Assembly: GCF_025685395.1 (NCBI RefSeq)
Contig: NZ_JAGSYA010000004.1
Coordinates: forward strand, 930,001 to 994,000
Reading direction: 5' to 3'
DNA: 64,000 bases
Source: Terriglobus tenax
GTDB lineage: Bacteria; Acidobacteriota; Terriglobia; Terriglobales; Acidobacteriaceae
The notes under the pieces were generated by a model. It searched no databases. It had not been told where the DNA came from and saw nothing but the letters and a program-made list of their open reading frames with translations. This document shows, piece by piece, positions 43,000 through 51,996 of the stretch. Within the stretch, counting starts at the first letter, position 1. Each line of letters starts with the position of its first letter. Both the position numbers and the translations under genes were made by a program.

Positions 43000-44202
43000 A
43001 TGTCATCCAACAAACGACTTACTATGGGACTGGTTGGCCCCGGATTTATTGCTCCCCACCACATTGACGCGGTGCGACGCCTGGGTGATGTTGAGGTTGT
43101 AGCCGTCGCGGGATCAAACCCGGAGACGGCCCGCAAGAAGGCCGACCTGCTGCACGTTCGCGATGCCTACGGTGATTTTCGCGAGCTGATCGCCCGGCCA
43201 GACATTGATGTGATCCACAACACCACGCCGAACCACCTGCACTTTCCGGTGAGCCTGGCAGCGCTGGAGGCGGGCAAGCATGTTGTCTCTGACAAGCCTG
43301 TGGCCATGACCAGCAAGGAAGCAGCGACCCTGCGCGCGGCGGCGGCCTCAGCCGGAGTGGTGAACGCGGTGACCTTCAACTACCGTGGCAATCCGCTGGT
43401 ACAGCAGATGCGCCTGATGATTGAGCAGGACAAGATTGGCCGCCTGTTCTTCGTGCATGGGCAATACCTGCAGGACTGGATGACGGACGACCATGTGTAT
43501 TCCTGGCGCTCGGACCCGGCGAAGGGCGGCGTGAGCTCAGCGCTGGCGGACATTGGCTCGCACTGGTGCGACCTGGCTCAGCATGTCTCCGGAGCTCGCA
43601 TTATTGAAGTGCTGGCCGATATGACGACGATTGTGAAGACCCGCTACACCAGCGGCGCCTCCGCCGAGGCCTTCTCGCAGAACAATTCCGGGGAGAAGTA
43701 TCCGGTGACGGTGGAAGGCGAGGACCTGGCCTCTGTGCTGGTGCGCTTCGACAACGGGGCACGTGGCTGCTTTACCGTGGCGCAGGTCTTGCCGGGGCAT
43801 AAGAACGGCCTGGAGATTGAGCTGAATGGCCGCGCGGCCAGCCTGCGCTGGGTGCAGGAAGAGCAGAACGAGATCTGGATTGGCCACCATGACCGTCCCA
43901 ACGAGACCCTGAAGAAAGACCCCAGCCTGATGCTGGCGGGAGCGGCCAGTTATGCCAGCCTGCCGGGCGGCCACCAGGAAGGCTGGCCGGATGCCTTCCG
44001 CAACATTATCGCGGACATTTATCAGTGGATCCGCACGGGCAACAAGCCAGCCACCGTCTGCACCTTTGCCGACGCCGAATACACGATGCGCGTGCTGGAT
44101 GCTATGCTGGCGAGCCATGAGGCTGGTAGCGTGTGGAAGCAGGTTCAACTGATGCCCGGCGAGAGCACCGCACCATCCTTTGCGACCCACAATTCGATCT
44201 AA
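43000..44202 (+). CDS. Gfo/Idh/MocA-family oxidoreductase
   Basis: A 400-residue NAD(P)-dependent dehydrogenase from the ATG at 43000 (GAGG about 12 bp upstream). Rossmann part: MGLVGPGFIAPHHIDAVRRLGDV, TTPNHLHFPVSLAALEAGKHVVSDKPVAM (Lys of the EKP-type motif). C-terminal part: GGVSSALADIGSHWCDLAQH, with the catalytic Asp/His pair. The family oxidises sugars or inositols or their phosphates, and ThuB-type members make 3-keto-disaccharides. It is followed 27 bp later by the MFS gene, so uptake and oxidation are likely co-expressed. Confidence 0.92.
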   Translation: MSSNKRLTMGLVGPGFIAPHHIDAVRRLGDVEVVAVAGSNPETARKKADLLHVRDAYGDFRELIARPDIDVIHNTTPNHLHFPVSLAALEAGKHVVSDKPVAMTSKEAATLRAAAASAGVVNAVTFNYRGNPLVQQMRLMIEQDKIGRLFFVHGQYLQDWMTDDHVYSWRSDPAKGGVSSALADIGSHWCDLAQHVSGARIIEVLADMTTIVKTRYTSGASAEAFSQNNSGEKYPVTVEGEDLASVLVRFDNGARGCFTVAQVLPGHKNGLEIELNGRAASLRWVQEEQNEIWIGHHDRPNETLKKDPSLMLAGAASYASLPGGHQEGWPDAFRNIIADIYQWIRTGNKPATVCTFADAEYTMRVLDAMLASHEAGSVWKQVQLMPGESTAPSFATHNSI

Positions 44203-44229
44203 TACGGAATCCGGAGAGACCACTTCCTG

Positions 44230-45423
44230 ATGAACATGCAGATGCGGTTCAGGCTTAGCACCATGATGTTTCTGGAGTTTTTCATCTGGGGCGCCTGGTA
44301 TGTGACGGTAACAACCTGGGTAAGCCAGACACTGCACTTCAATGGTGTGCAAACCGGCCTGATCGCCGGTACGACGGCAATTGGCGCCGTGCTTTCGCCC
44401 TTTATTGCCGGATGGGTGGCCGATAACCTGATGGCCGCGGAGAAGATGCTGGCGCTGCTGCACCTGATTGGCGGCGGGCTGATGTATGCGGCGTCTTTGC
44501 AGACAAGCTTCGGTCCGCTGTACGGCCTGGTGCTGGCGTATGCCGTTCTCTACATGCCGACGCTCGGTCTGGTGAACGCGATTGCTTTCCGCCAGATGAC
44601 CGATCCGAAGTCAGAGTTTGCGCCGATCCGCGTGCTTGGAACGATTGGCTGGATCTGCGCGGGGCTGGTGGTGAGCTATGGGTTCCAGGCGGAGGCCACG
44701 GCGCTTCCGCTGCGGCTGGCTGCCGGCGCCTCGGTGGCGCTGGCGGTGTATTCCCTGCTGCTGCCCAATACGCCCCCGCAGGCGAAGGAACGCTTCAGCG
44801 TGGGCAACCTGTTTCCGGTGGAGGTGCGGCGCATGTTCCTGGACCGCAGCTTCCTGATCTTTGCACTGGCGTCGTTCCTGATCTGCGTTCCGCTGCAGTT
44901 CTACTATGCCTTCACCAATCCCTTCCTGGTGCAGGTGGGTGTGGCCAACGCCGCGGGCAAGATGACCTTTGGCCAGATGTCCGAGCTTGGCTGCATGCTG
45001 CTGATCCCGTGGTTCTTCCGCCGGCTGGGTGTGAAGTGGATGCTGGTGGCGGGCATTGCGGCCTGGGTGCTGCGTTATCTTTGCTTCGCGTATGGCAATC
45101 CGCAGGCGGGCATGTGGATGCTGCTGCTGGGCATCCTGCTGCATGGCATCTGCTATGACTTCTTCTTTGTAACCGGGCAGATCTATACGGACCGCAAGGC
45201 TCCGGCTGCGTATCGCAGCGCGGCCCAGGGACTGATCACACTGATCACCTACGGCGTGGGCATGCTGCTGGGTTCGTGGCTGTCTGGCCTGGTGGTGGAC
45301 AAGTATGCCACGGCCGATGGGCACGCATGGAGGTCCATCTGGCTGGTGGCGGCGTCGGTTGCCGCCGTGGTGCTGCTGTTCTTCCTGGTGGCGTTCAAGG
45401 AAGAGAAGACGGCTGACGCGTAA
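44230..45423 (+). CDS. MFS permease of the nucleoside:H+ symporter type
   Basis: A 397-residue inner-membrane carrier with about 12 segments. FRLSTMMFLEFFIWGAWYVT, TGLIAGTTAIGAVLSPFIAGWVADN and FAPIRVLGTIGWICAGLVVS are hallmarks of the NupG/XapB family (Nuc_H_symport). In soil bacteria the family is often next to sugar oxidoreductases rather than nucleoside genes, and no nucleoside gene is nearby, so it may carry a sugar or inositol. It is the second gene of a unit with the Gfo/Idh oxidoreductase and is followed by a strong terminator. Confidence 0.88.
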   Translation: MNMQMRFRLSTMMFLEFFIWGAWYVTVTTWVSQTLHFNGVQTGLIAGTTAIGAVLSPFIAGWVADNLMAAEKMLALLHLIGGGLMYAASLQTSFGPLYGLVLAYAVLYMPTLGLVNAIAFRQMTDPKSEFAPIRVLGTIGWICAGLVVSYGFQAEATALPLRLAAGASVALAVYSLLLPNTPPQAKERFSVGNLFPVEVRRMFLDRSFLIFALASFLICVPLQFYYAFTNPFLVQVGVANAAGKMTFGQMSELGCMLLIPWFFRRLGVKWMLVAGIAAWVLRYLCFAYGNPQAGMWMLLLGILLHGICYDFFFVTGQIYTDRKAPAAYRSAAQGLITLITYGVGMLLGSWLSGLVVDKYATADGHAWRSIWLVAASVAAVVLLFFLVAFKEEKTADA

Positions 45424-45440
45424 GTTGGATGGGAAAGCTC

Positions 45441-45473
45441 AAAAGGCCCGCGATTCTTCGCGGGCCTTTTGCT
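45441..45473 (+). terminator. Intrinsic terminator after the MFS gene
   Basis: AAAAGGCCCGCGA at 45441-45453 pairs with 45458-45470 (13 bp, loop TTCT), ending in TTTT. Confidence 0.92.
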
Positions 45474-45484
45474 TTGTGACCTCA

Positions 45485-45534
45485 GCGGCTAAAGCCGCGT
45501 TGGGATGGAAGTTGCGGCACGGCTGAAGCCGTGC
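45485..45534. repeat. REP-like double hairpin
   Basis: Two palindromes, GCGGCT-AA-AGCCGC (45485-45498) and GCACGGCT-GA-AGCCGTGC (45517-45534), lie in the convergent gap. Paired hairpins of this form are widespread intergenic repeats in Acidobacteria. A degenerate single hairpin GCGGC ... TGAAGCCGC occurs at 63355-63373. Confidence 0.65.
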
Positions 45535-45552
45535 ACTGACGCATCACCTTCG

Positions 45553-45571
45553 AAAAGCCCCATGCGGGGCT
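45553..45571 (-). terminator. Terminator of the Tat-exported isomerase gene
   Basis: AGCCCC at 45556-45561 pairs with 45566-45571 (loop ATGC). On the minus strand it ends in TTTT (45556-45553). Confidence 0.65.
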
Positions 45572-45617
45572 CTTCACTTCGCTTCGCTCCTGTCGAGAGG
45601 ACAGTGGCTTTTGCTGG

Positions 45618-46625
45618 TTATGCCAGTGCTGCCTTGCAGTAGGACAGGCACTTGGCGACTTCCTTCACCGAGTCTGAACCCTCGGGGATGGGGTACTCCA
45701 GTTCGATGGTCGCCGGGAACTTGTAGCCTTCCTTCTTCATCAGCTGCAGCGCTTCCTTGATGGGCGTGTCGCCCTCGCCGAAGGGCATGTTGGCTTCGCC
45801 GTGCTCTTTGTTCTTGCGGTCCTTGACGTGCATGCTGGTGATGCGGGCGTGGTTCTTCCTGATGAACTCGATCGTGTCTGTGTTGCCGGCGGCGGTGTAG
45901 TGGCCGATGTCGAGGTTGATGCCGTTGTAGGGCGACTGCGCCATGGCTTCGTCCCAGGTGGTGGGTGTGGCCTGCAGGTGGGCGTGGTAGCCCATCATCA
46001 TCTTGTACTTGGACGCAAACTCGCCGATGCGCTTGGTGAGCTCGGGCTTTCCGTCGGGCATCTCCATCGTGAGGTGGCTTGCTCCGCAGGCCTTGGCAGC
46101 CTTGAAGGCGTAGTCGAACTCAGCGTCTTCCATAGCCATGTTCAGCGTGATTTTGAAGGCATAGATCGAACAACCTGCATCGGCGTAGATCTTCTTCAGT
46201 TCCTCGTACTTGGACATGGGGACGGAGAGGCGGAACTTCTTGAGGTCTTCGGCATACTGCTTCATGGCGGCCTGCTGCTCGGGCGACATCTGGCGGGGGC
46301 CGGCGGCGCGCGATGCACTGGTCTGTGGAGCGTTGGCACCCGGACGATTCATCGCGGGACGCTTCGGAGCGCCTGCCCACTCTTCCTGGACGGTTTCAAG
46401 CTCGAGCGCGTTGATACCGTTTTCGACGGCGTACTTCAGGTCATCGAGGGCGCCGTTCTGGGGCATCTGGCGGTAGCTGTAGCTGATGACGCCGATCTGC
46501 ACGCCGTTGATCTTTGAGTTGGGCTTGGTGGCCGCGAACAAACGCGCGGGGTTAGAGGCCAGGGCGGCAGCCACAGGCAGGCTCGACAAGGCCAGTTTGC
46601 CGAATTCACGTCGTGAGTAATGCAT
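45618..46625 (-). CDS. Tat-exported sugar isomerase/epimerase (TIM barrel)
   Basis: A 335-residue protein with a twin-arginine leader MHYSRREFGKLALSSLPVAAALA, so it acts in the periplasm. The TIM barrel has ITLNMAMEDAEFDYAF, Asp/His in INLDIGHYTAAGNTD, His in TSMHVKDRKN and Glu in ATIELEYPIPEG. A low-complexity insert (PAMNRPGANAPQTSASRAAG) lies near residues 90-115. The family isomerises sugars or hydrates keto-sugars. It is separated from the PQQ gene upstream by a terminator. Export of this class is common in Acidobacteria, Bacteroidetes and Planctomycetes. Confidence 0.87.
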   Translation of the reverse strand: MHYSRREFGKLALSSLPVAAALASNPARLFAATKPNSKINGVQIGVISYSYRQMPQNGALDDLKYAVENGINALELETVQEEWAGAPKRPAMNRPGANAPQTSASRAAGPRQMSPEQQAAMKQYAEDLKKFRLSVPMSKYEELKKIYADAGCSIYAFKITLNMAMEDAEFDYAFKAAKACGASHLTMEMPDGKPELTKRIGEFASKYKMMMGYHAHLQATPTTWDEAMAQSPYNGINLDIGHYTAAGNTDTIEFIRKNHARITSMHVKDRKNKEHGEANMPFGEGDTPIKEALQLMKKEGYKFPATIELEYPIPEGSDSVKEVAKCLSYCKAALA

Positions 46626-46665
46626 ACGTCACTCCTTGGATAAAACGTCTGTTGAAGCCAACGAA

Positions 46666-46699
46666 AAGGGCCGCCTGCAGATTTGCGAAAGCGGCCCTT
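46666..46699 (-). terminator. Terminator after the PQQ dehydrogenase gene
   Basis: AAGGGCCGC at 46666-46674 pairs with 46691-46699 (9 bp). Read on the minus strand it ends in CCCTTTTC. Confidence 0.75.
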
Positions 46700-46716
46700 G
46701 TCTTTCCTGTCCTTCC

Positions 46717-48408
46717 CTATTGCAGGCGGAAGGCGTACACCATGTCTCCACCGGCGACCAGGATGTACTGGTGACCGTCCAGCGTGTAGCTTTCGGGAGC
46801 GTTGGTGGTGGAGATGTGGGTGTGCCACAGCGGCTTGCCGGTTGCTGCGTCATGCGCCACAAAGTTGTTGCGCGCGTCGGAGGCAAACAGGAGTCCGCCA
46901 GCCGTTGTGAGCAGGCCGTTCAAGCCACCGCCACCCGCGACTCCGGGATAACGATGCTTCCATGCCGGCTTGCCGGTCTTGTAATCCATGGCGACCAGAT
47001 AGCTGCCCAGCGAGCCAACGCTGAGTTCGTCCTTACCCCCAAGGCCCATCGCTCCGCGAGGATCGGTGGTGGCCAGGTAGTACATGGCGTAGCTTTCCTG
47101 TGCGTGCGCATAGAACAGGCCGGTCTGCGGGCTGTAAGCCGGAGGCGGCCAGTTGACGATGCCGCCGTTGGCCGGCGAGACCAGAGCGCCGCCAAGGTCG
47201 AAGTCCTTGGCCGGGTCACGATCCGGAGCTCCGTTCTTGTCCAGCGTGTCCTTCGCCCAGTTGGGCGAGTCCACCAGCTTGCTGGTCAGCAGATGCTCCC
47301 CGGTCAGACGGTCCAGAACGAAGAAGTAGCCATTGCGGGCAGCGGTCAGCACCAGCTTGCGGGGCTTGCCATTGAAGGTGCCGTCCACGATGGTGGGCGT
47401 CTGCGTCGAATCGAAGTCATGGGTGTCGTGCGGCGAGGTCTGGTAATACCACTTCATCTTGCCGGTATCGACATCGAGCGCGACCAGCGAGCAGGTATAG
47501 AGGTTGGCGCCGGGTCCGCGAAGCTGCGAGGTGTAGGCAGCGGTGGGGTTGCCGGTACCGAAGATGTAGAGGTGTGTCTCCGGGTCATACGAGCCCGGCA
47601 CCCAGACGTTGCCGCCGCCGTGCGAGGCTGCGTCGAGGTTCTTCCAGGTGTCGAGACCGGGGTCGCCTTCCTTCATGGGAACGGCGTACCACTTCCACTC
47701 CACGTCGCCCGTCTCCGGGTTGAAGGACTGCAGGAGGCCGGGCTCGTCCAGATCGTTGCCGGTACCCACAAGGAGGTGGTTGCCAATGACGATGGGCGCC
47801 ATGGTGGAGAAATACTGCAGGTCAAAGGAGGCGATCTCCTTGTGCCAGATCTCCTTGCCGGTCGAAGCGTCCAGGGCCACGAGGTAGTTGTCCGGCGTTT
47901 CGAAGAAGAGGCGGTCATGCCACATGCCCACGCCGCGGTTGCCGATGTGGGTGCCGCCACGGGTCTTCCAGAGGAAGTGCCACAGCTCGTGACCGTCGTA
48001 TGCGTCCAGGGCCCATACATTGTCTGGCGAGGTGACATAGAGCACGCCATTCACCTTCAGGATGGCGCCCTTCACGGTGCCCATGGGAGCTTCAATGGTG
48101 CCCACGCCGCCAACGGTTGTGGGCGGAGCGGCGGCAGCCTGCATGAAGCTACCGGGCGCCGCGGAGGGCGGAGCCGATCCCGGAGTGAGACGCTGCATCC
48201 AGGCCAGCGTCAGCCCATGCACGTTGGTCTTGTTGATCTCTGTCAGCGGACTGAAACGTTGTCCGCTGTAGTCGCCGGAGTAGGTTGGCCAGCTATCGGG
48301 CTTGGGCTTCAGAATATCGGCCGGATCGAGCCACGCCTTTTGCGCAAGCGCGGGGGCCGCGGACATGGCCGCAAGTGCAATGGTTCCCAGTGTCTTCAGT
48401 ACGCGCAT
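46717..48408 (-). CDS. PQQ-dependent dehydrogenase (periplasmic beta-propeller)
   Basis: A 563-residue exported quinoprotein (signal region LGTIALAAMSAAPALAQ). It opens with SWPTYSGDYSGQRFSPLTEINKTNV, the typical entry of alcohol/sugar quinoproteins, and repeats tryptophan-docking blades such as GKEIWHKEIASF, GDVEWKWYAVP and GKPAWKHRYPG. The adjacent-cysteine disulfide of methanol dehydrogenases is absent, and no haem domain is fused. It lies 12 bp after a separate dihaem cytochrome c gene, which should take the electrons. The substrate, an alcohol or sugar, is unknown. Confidence 0.87.
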   Translation of the reverse strand: MRVLKTLGTIALAAMSAAPALAQKAWLDPADILKPKPDSWPTYSGDYSGQRFSPLTEINKTNVHGLTLAWMQRLTPGSAPPSAAPGSFMQAAAAPPTTVGGVGTIEAPMGTVKGAILKVNGVLYVTSPDNVWALDAYDGHELWHFLWKTRGGTHIGNRGVGMWHDRLFFETPDNYLVALDASTGKEIWHKEIASFDLQYFSTMAPIVIGNHLLVGTGNDLDEPGLLQSFNPETGDVEWKWYAVPMKEGDPGLDTWKNLDAASHGGGNVWVPGSYDPETHLYIFGTGNPTAAYTSQLRGPGANLYTCSLVALDVDTGKMKWYYQTSPHDTHDFDSTQTPTIVDGTFNGKPRKLVLTAARNGYFFVLDRLTGEHLLTSKLVDSPNWAKDTLDKNGAPDRDPAKDFDLGGALVSPANGGIVNWPPPAYSPQTGLFYAHAQESYAMYYLATTDPRGAMGLGGKDELSVGSLGSYLVAMDYKTGKPAWKHRYPGVAGGGGLNGLLTTAGGLLFASDARNNFVAHDAATGKPLWHTHISTTNAPESYTLDGHQYILVAGGDMVYAFRLQ

Positions 48409-48420
48409 CCAAAGTCCCCT

Positions 48421-49350
48421 TTATTTCAGCGTCACCAGATAGGCGGTAATGTCGTGGATTTCCTTGTCCTTGATCGTGCGGAACATGGCGCGATGCGCGG
48501 CAAGGGGATCGTGGATCTCAACCTTCGGAAGATCGTTCTCCCGCAGGAAACGGTGCGCCAATCCATCGTCCGTCGTGATCTGAACGTAGAAATCGTCAAT
48601 GGCGTCGAGCTTGCCGGTCACGGCCGGCCCCTTGGACGGGGTGACGGTCGCGGTTACAGGGGGAACATTCAGCTTCACCGCCGAAGCGGCTGCCGGGCCA
48701 CGACCGGCGCTGATGCCGGGCATGAGCCAGGCCTGCTGCATGGCGCGGGGATCCGTAAACTTGGCGGAGAAACCAGCCAGATCGCCGGTGACCGAGTGGC
48801 AGGAGCCGCAGAGCTTGGTGAAGGTGTCTTTGCCGGTATTGGCGTCCCCCACCACAATATTGATCTTCTCAGTGATGACTGCGCGGCTGCTTACCTTCAG
48901 GCTGTGGAGCCAGGCAGCTACGTCGGCAACCTGAGAGTCGGTCAGATCGATCTTCGGCATGCCACGGTCGGCGCGGGCGCCGTGCACGATGGGAGCAATC
49001 AGCTCACCGCTCTTATCCTGCAGCACGACTTCCGAGCGCAGCAGGTTCGGTCCGACCGATCCGCCGCCTGCATCGGAACCGTGACAGAAGGCGCAGTTCA
49101 CACCGAAAGCAGCCTTGCCGCGATCCAGCACCTCCTGCGGAGCTTTCGGGCGGTCAGGATAGGCTACAAGACCTCCGCGGGCCCCCGGGCCCGGGGCTGG
49201 AGCGGCCTGTCCGCCGTGCTCGGCGCTGGGTGCAGCCTGCTGGGCCGCGACGTGGAGATTGTCAGCGCACAGCCATATCAGCAGAGGCACCGCTGCCGCA
49301 AAACCACCTAAAAGGGCGCTTCGGCGAAGTTTCGTGTGGAAGATCGTCAT
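48421..49350 (-). CDS. Exported dihaem cytochrome c
   Basis: A 309-residue protein from the ATG at 49350 (AAGG upstream). After a signal segment and a Pro/Ala/Gly-rich linker it has two haem-binding motifs, CAFCHGSD (near residue 85) and CGSCHSVTG (near 180). The second domain contains a long insertion (GPAVTGKLDAIDDFYVQITT ... LPKVEIHDPLAAH) before a helix KDKEIHDITAYLVTL. The pairing with the PQQ gene suggests electron transfer to the terminal oxidase. The 8-bp inverted repeat at 49409-49438 lies in its promoter region. Confidence 0.85.
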   Translation of the reverse strand: MTIFHTKLRRSALLGGFAAAVPLLIWLCADNLHVAAQQAAPSAEHGGQAAPAPGPGARGGLVAYPDRPKAPQEVLDRGKAAFGVNCAFCHGSDAGGGSVGPNLLRSEVVLQDKSGELIAPIVHGARADRGMPKIDLTDSQVADVAAWLHSLKVSSRAVITEKINIVVGDANTGKDTFTKLCGSCHSVTGDLAGFSAKFTDPRAMQQAWLMPGISAGRGPAAASAVKLNVPPVTATVTPSKGPAVTGKLDAIDDFYVQITTDDGLAHRFLRENDLPKVEIHDPLAAHRAMFRTIKDKEIHDITAYLVTLK

Positions 49351-49408
49351 TGGCCAACCTTGTCGTAGTGTGTTTCGAATCAAAATCCAGGTCCATCATT
49401 CCGCCCGC

Positions 49409-49438
49409 TGTATCGTGGGCCATTCCAAGAACGATACA
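49409..49438. promoter_or_regulatory. Perfect 8-bp inverted repeat upstream of the cytochrome/PQQ operon
   Basis: TGTATCGT at 49409-49416 and ACGATACA at 49431-49438 are 22 bp apart centre to centre (two helical turns), about 60-90 bp before the cytochrome start. TGTATCGTGGG occurs again upstream of galK (37749). It looks like an operator of a dimeric regulator. The rest of the 439-bp gap 49351-49789 holds only the sigma-28 promoter at 49708. Confidence 0.5.
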
Positions 49439-49707
49439 AGACCGCCTTCTTGTGAGCGCGTTCTTTTATAAATGACTCAATCTGTCCTTGGGAAGTGGTT
49501 TCTTCCGGGTTCTTCGACGCATGAAGCGAAGAAATAGACGCAGAAGAGAAACCGAATCCTGAAATTAATTACAAATTCTTAGATAAAGCCACCTGAGGGC
49601 TCAGCTTCACACGGGGCTCATTTCATTTCTAAAGCATTCCTTAAAGAAAACCCCCTCCAACGCTCAATGAGGGACAGCCTCTTCTCTGCCTTCTTGAGAA
49701 ATGTCCG

Positions 49708-49734
49708 TCAAGAAATGCTTCTGCGGGCCGATGA
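49708..49734 (+). promoter_or_regulatory. Sigma-28 (FliA)-type promoter of the chemotaxis operon
   Basis: TCAAGAAA (49708-49715), 11-bp spacer, GCCGATGA (49727-49734), against consensus TAAAGTTT-N11-GCCGATAA. It ends 55 bp before the MCP start. Confidence 0.6.
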
Positions 49735-49789
49735 GGGTTCCTGAGGGCGCTGGACTCGTATCGGTCTTCAGCGGAATGGAGCGGCGGAC

Positions 49790-51379
49790 GTGAATCTGCA
49801 GAAACTTACGATCAAACAAAAACTACTGACCTCCTACGGGATCATGATGGTCCTCCTGGTGTTGCTGGGCGGCCTGTCGATCTACAAGATCAACAGCCTG
49901 GGCGATGCCATGTGGGAGGTGGGCGTCAAGGACTCCTCCAAGATGTTCAATGCAGGCATGGCCAATGGCTACTCCACCGAGATGCTGGCGGCAGGCCGTC
50001 TCATCATGGTGCGGGAGTTGTTGAATGACCAGGAGGGCCTGAAGAAAGCTACACAGGCTTACGAGACGAATGAAAAGGCCATGCGGGATTCAATTGCGAC
50101 CATTCTGCAACTGGGTGTCTCCGCGCAGGGCCGCCCTATTCTGGATGCCGCCAGCGCGAAGCTTGACCGGGCGGGCCAACTTTATCCGCGTTTTCTGCAG
50201 ATGGTTCATGCGCACCAGGTAAAGGAAGCAGCACAATTTGCGGAAAACGAGTTGGAGCCAGCGCTGCTGGACGTAGACTCTGCCGGGACCACGATGCTGG
50301 GCCGTCAGCGTGTGGTGATGGAAAAAGCCAATAAACAGGCAGAGCAGGAGGTTCTGCTCGCTCGCTGGATCATTGGTGGCCTGCTCCTTATCGGTGCTCT
50401 TGCCTCTGTTTTGATTGCGTACGTGGTTCGTGTGCTGGATCGCCAGTTGCGCCATGCGGTGCGTGAGCTCTCAGAGGGTTCTGACCAGGTGACGGATGCC
50501 TCGGTTCAGGTTGCCTCTTCCAGCCAGCACCTGGCGAAGGACACCTCTGAACAGGCGGCGATGATCGAGGAGACTTCGGCCTCCGCCGAAGAGATCAATT
50601 CCATGGCGCGGCGCAATGCTGAAAACTCTGACCACTCCACCATGCTGGTGGGCGAAGCCGTCCGCCACAGCGACGATGCCAACCGCGCAGTGGAACAGTG
50701 CGTGGAGGCGATGGATGCGCTCAGCGAGTCGAGCAGCCAGATTGCCAAGATCATTGAGGTGATCGACAAGATCGCCTTCCAGACCAACATTCTTGCGCTG
50801 AACGCAGCCGTGGAAGCTGCTCGCGCGGGTGAAGCCGGCATGGGCTTTGCTGTCGTCGCCGAAGAGGTCCGCAACCTGGCGCAGCGTTGCGCCCAGGCCG
50901 CGCAGGAGACTGCTGTGCTGATCAAGCGCTCTGTGGACAACACCGCTGCCGGCCGCGAGCGGATGACGACATTGGTGGATTCGGGCCGCAAGGTCAACGA
51001 GGTCTTCACGCGCATCAAGGTGATGATCGATGAGATTCGCCTGAGCAGCCAGGAACAGGGCAAGGGCATTGAACAGATCAGCCGCGCCATTGGCCGCATG
51101 GAACAGGGCACGCAGAAGAACGCAGCCAACGCGGAGGAAAGCGCGGCTGCCGCGGAAGAGCTGAACGCCCAGTCCGATGCCCTGCGAGCTGTGGCCCAGG
51201 ACCTGGCACTGATGACCGGCCTGGAGGTGGACGGGCGCACGCGCCAGCTTGCCACGGCAAAGAAGCGTCCCACAGCCCCTGCCGTGAAACCGATGACGGC
51301 AGGAGGCAGCAACTATGTCTCACAGAAGCTTGCCACCGCATCCGTAAGCAGCGCAGACGCCAACTTCACCGACTTCTAA
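49790..51379 (+). CDS. Methyl-accepting chemotaxis protein
   Basis: A 529-residue inner-membrane receptor starting at GTG. TM1 about 11-33, a 160-residue periplasmic helical bundle (4HB_MCP type), TM2 about 193-213, then almost immediately the cytoplasmic coiled coil, so a canonical HAMP is missing or very short. The signalling tip [42 protein letters not shown] lies at 325-366. Gln/Glu pairs in [15 protein letters not shown] and related helices fit methylation sites. The last residues, NFTDF, match the x-aromatic-x-x-aromatic tether bound by CheR/CheB. It heads the operon MCP-cheW-cheA-cheR-cheB. Confidence 0.95.
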   Translation: MNLQKLTIKQKLLTSYGIMMVLLVLLGGLSIYKINSLGDAMWEVGVKDSSKMFNAGMANGYSTEMLAAGRLIMVRELLNDQEGLKKATQAYETNEKAMRDSIATILQLGVSAQGRPILDAASAKLDRAGQLYPRFLQMVHAHQVKEAAQFAENELEPALLDVDSAGTTMLGRQRVVMEKANKQAEQEVLLARWIIGGLLLIGALASVLIAYVVRVLDRQLRHAVRELSEGSDQVTDASVQVASSSQHLAKDTSEQAAMIEETSASAEEINSMARRNAENSDHSTMLVGEAVRHSDDANRAVEQCVEAMDALSESSSQIAKIIEVIDKIAFQTNILALNAAVEAARAGEAGMGFAVVAEEVRNLAQRCAQAAQETAVLIKRSVDNTAAGRERMTTLVDSGRKVNEVFTRIKVMIDEIRLSSQEQGKGIEQISRAIGRMEQGTQKNAANAEESAAAAEELNAQSDALRAVAQDLALMTGLEVDGRTRQLATAKKRPTAPAVKPMTAGGSNYVSQKLATASVSSADANFTDF

Positions 51380-51461
51380 CCGCATGGGCGGATGGCGCAC
51401 TCAACTTGCAGCGCCATCCGCCGATAGATCGAGTATCCGGATTCCTCTCAGGAGCAATTTC

Positions 51462-51959
51462 ATGGCAACCAAGACAAACAGCCGGGCGGTGCAGGTGGGG
51501 CTCGATACGTCGCGCAAACATCTCATCTTCTCCCTGGGCGATGAAGAGTTCGGCATCCAGGTGCTGAACATCAAAGAGATCATCCAGATGCAGGAGGTCA
51601 CGGCCGTTCCCAAGACGCCGGTCTATGTGAAAGGCGTGATCAACCTGCGCGGCCAGGTGATTCCTGTCCTTGACCTCTCGGTGCGCTTCAGCATTCCACA
51701 ACGCCAGTACACGGCCCATACCTGCATTGTGGTGGTCCGCCTTGCTTCACCGATGGGTGAGCGCCTGATTGGCGCGGTGGCCGATGGCGTCAGCGAGGTT
51801 CTTTCCATCTCCGAGGAAGATATTGAGCCCAGCCCTGACTTCGGCAATGGCACCGCTGTTCCTTACCTGCTGGGCATGGCAAAGGTACGCGGCAGTGTAA
51901 AACTGCTGCTCGACACGGACAAGGTCTTCTGTATCGAGAACACAGCAGACCTCAATTAG
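51462..51959 (+). CDS. cheW: Chemotaxis coupling protein CheW
   Basis: A 165-residue adaptor linking the receptor to CheA. AGGAG lies 7 bp before the ATG. CheW fold: HLIFSLGDEEFGIQVLNIKEIIQMQEVTAVPKTPVYVKGVINLRGQ, PVLDLSVRF and a C-terminal LLLDTDKVF. The GVINLRGQVIPVLDL core is the family signature. It lies 82 bp after the MCP and 37 bp before cheA. Confidence 0.97.
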   Translation: MATKTNSRAVQVGLDTSRKHLIFSLGDEEFGIQVLNIKEIIQMQEVTAVPKTPVYVKGVINLRGQVIPVLDLSVRFSIPQRQYTAHTCIVVVRLASPMGERLIGAVADGVSEVLSISEEDIEPSPDFGNGTAVPYLLGMAKVRGSVKLLLDTDKVFCIENTADLN

Positions 51960-51996
51960 CACGTACAACCGCGGTTCTCTACCAGGGATAAGAACA

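Noticed and set aside
45485-45534. REP-like double hairpin read as a small RNA
   Set aside because: No promoter or T-tail; its form matches known intergenic repeats in Acidobacteria.
46636-49311. 891-codon open frame on the plus strand opposite the PQQ and cytochrome genes
   Set aside because: It spans two well-supported minus-strand genes and the gap between them, has no family features, and arises from GC-rich codon usage in the real genes.
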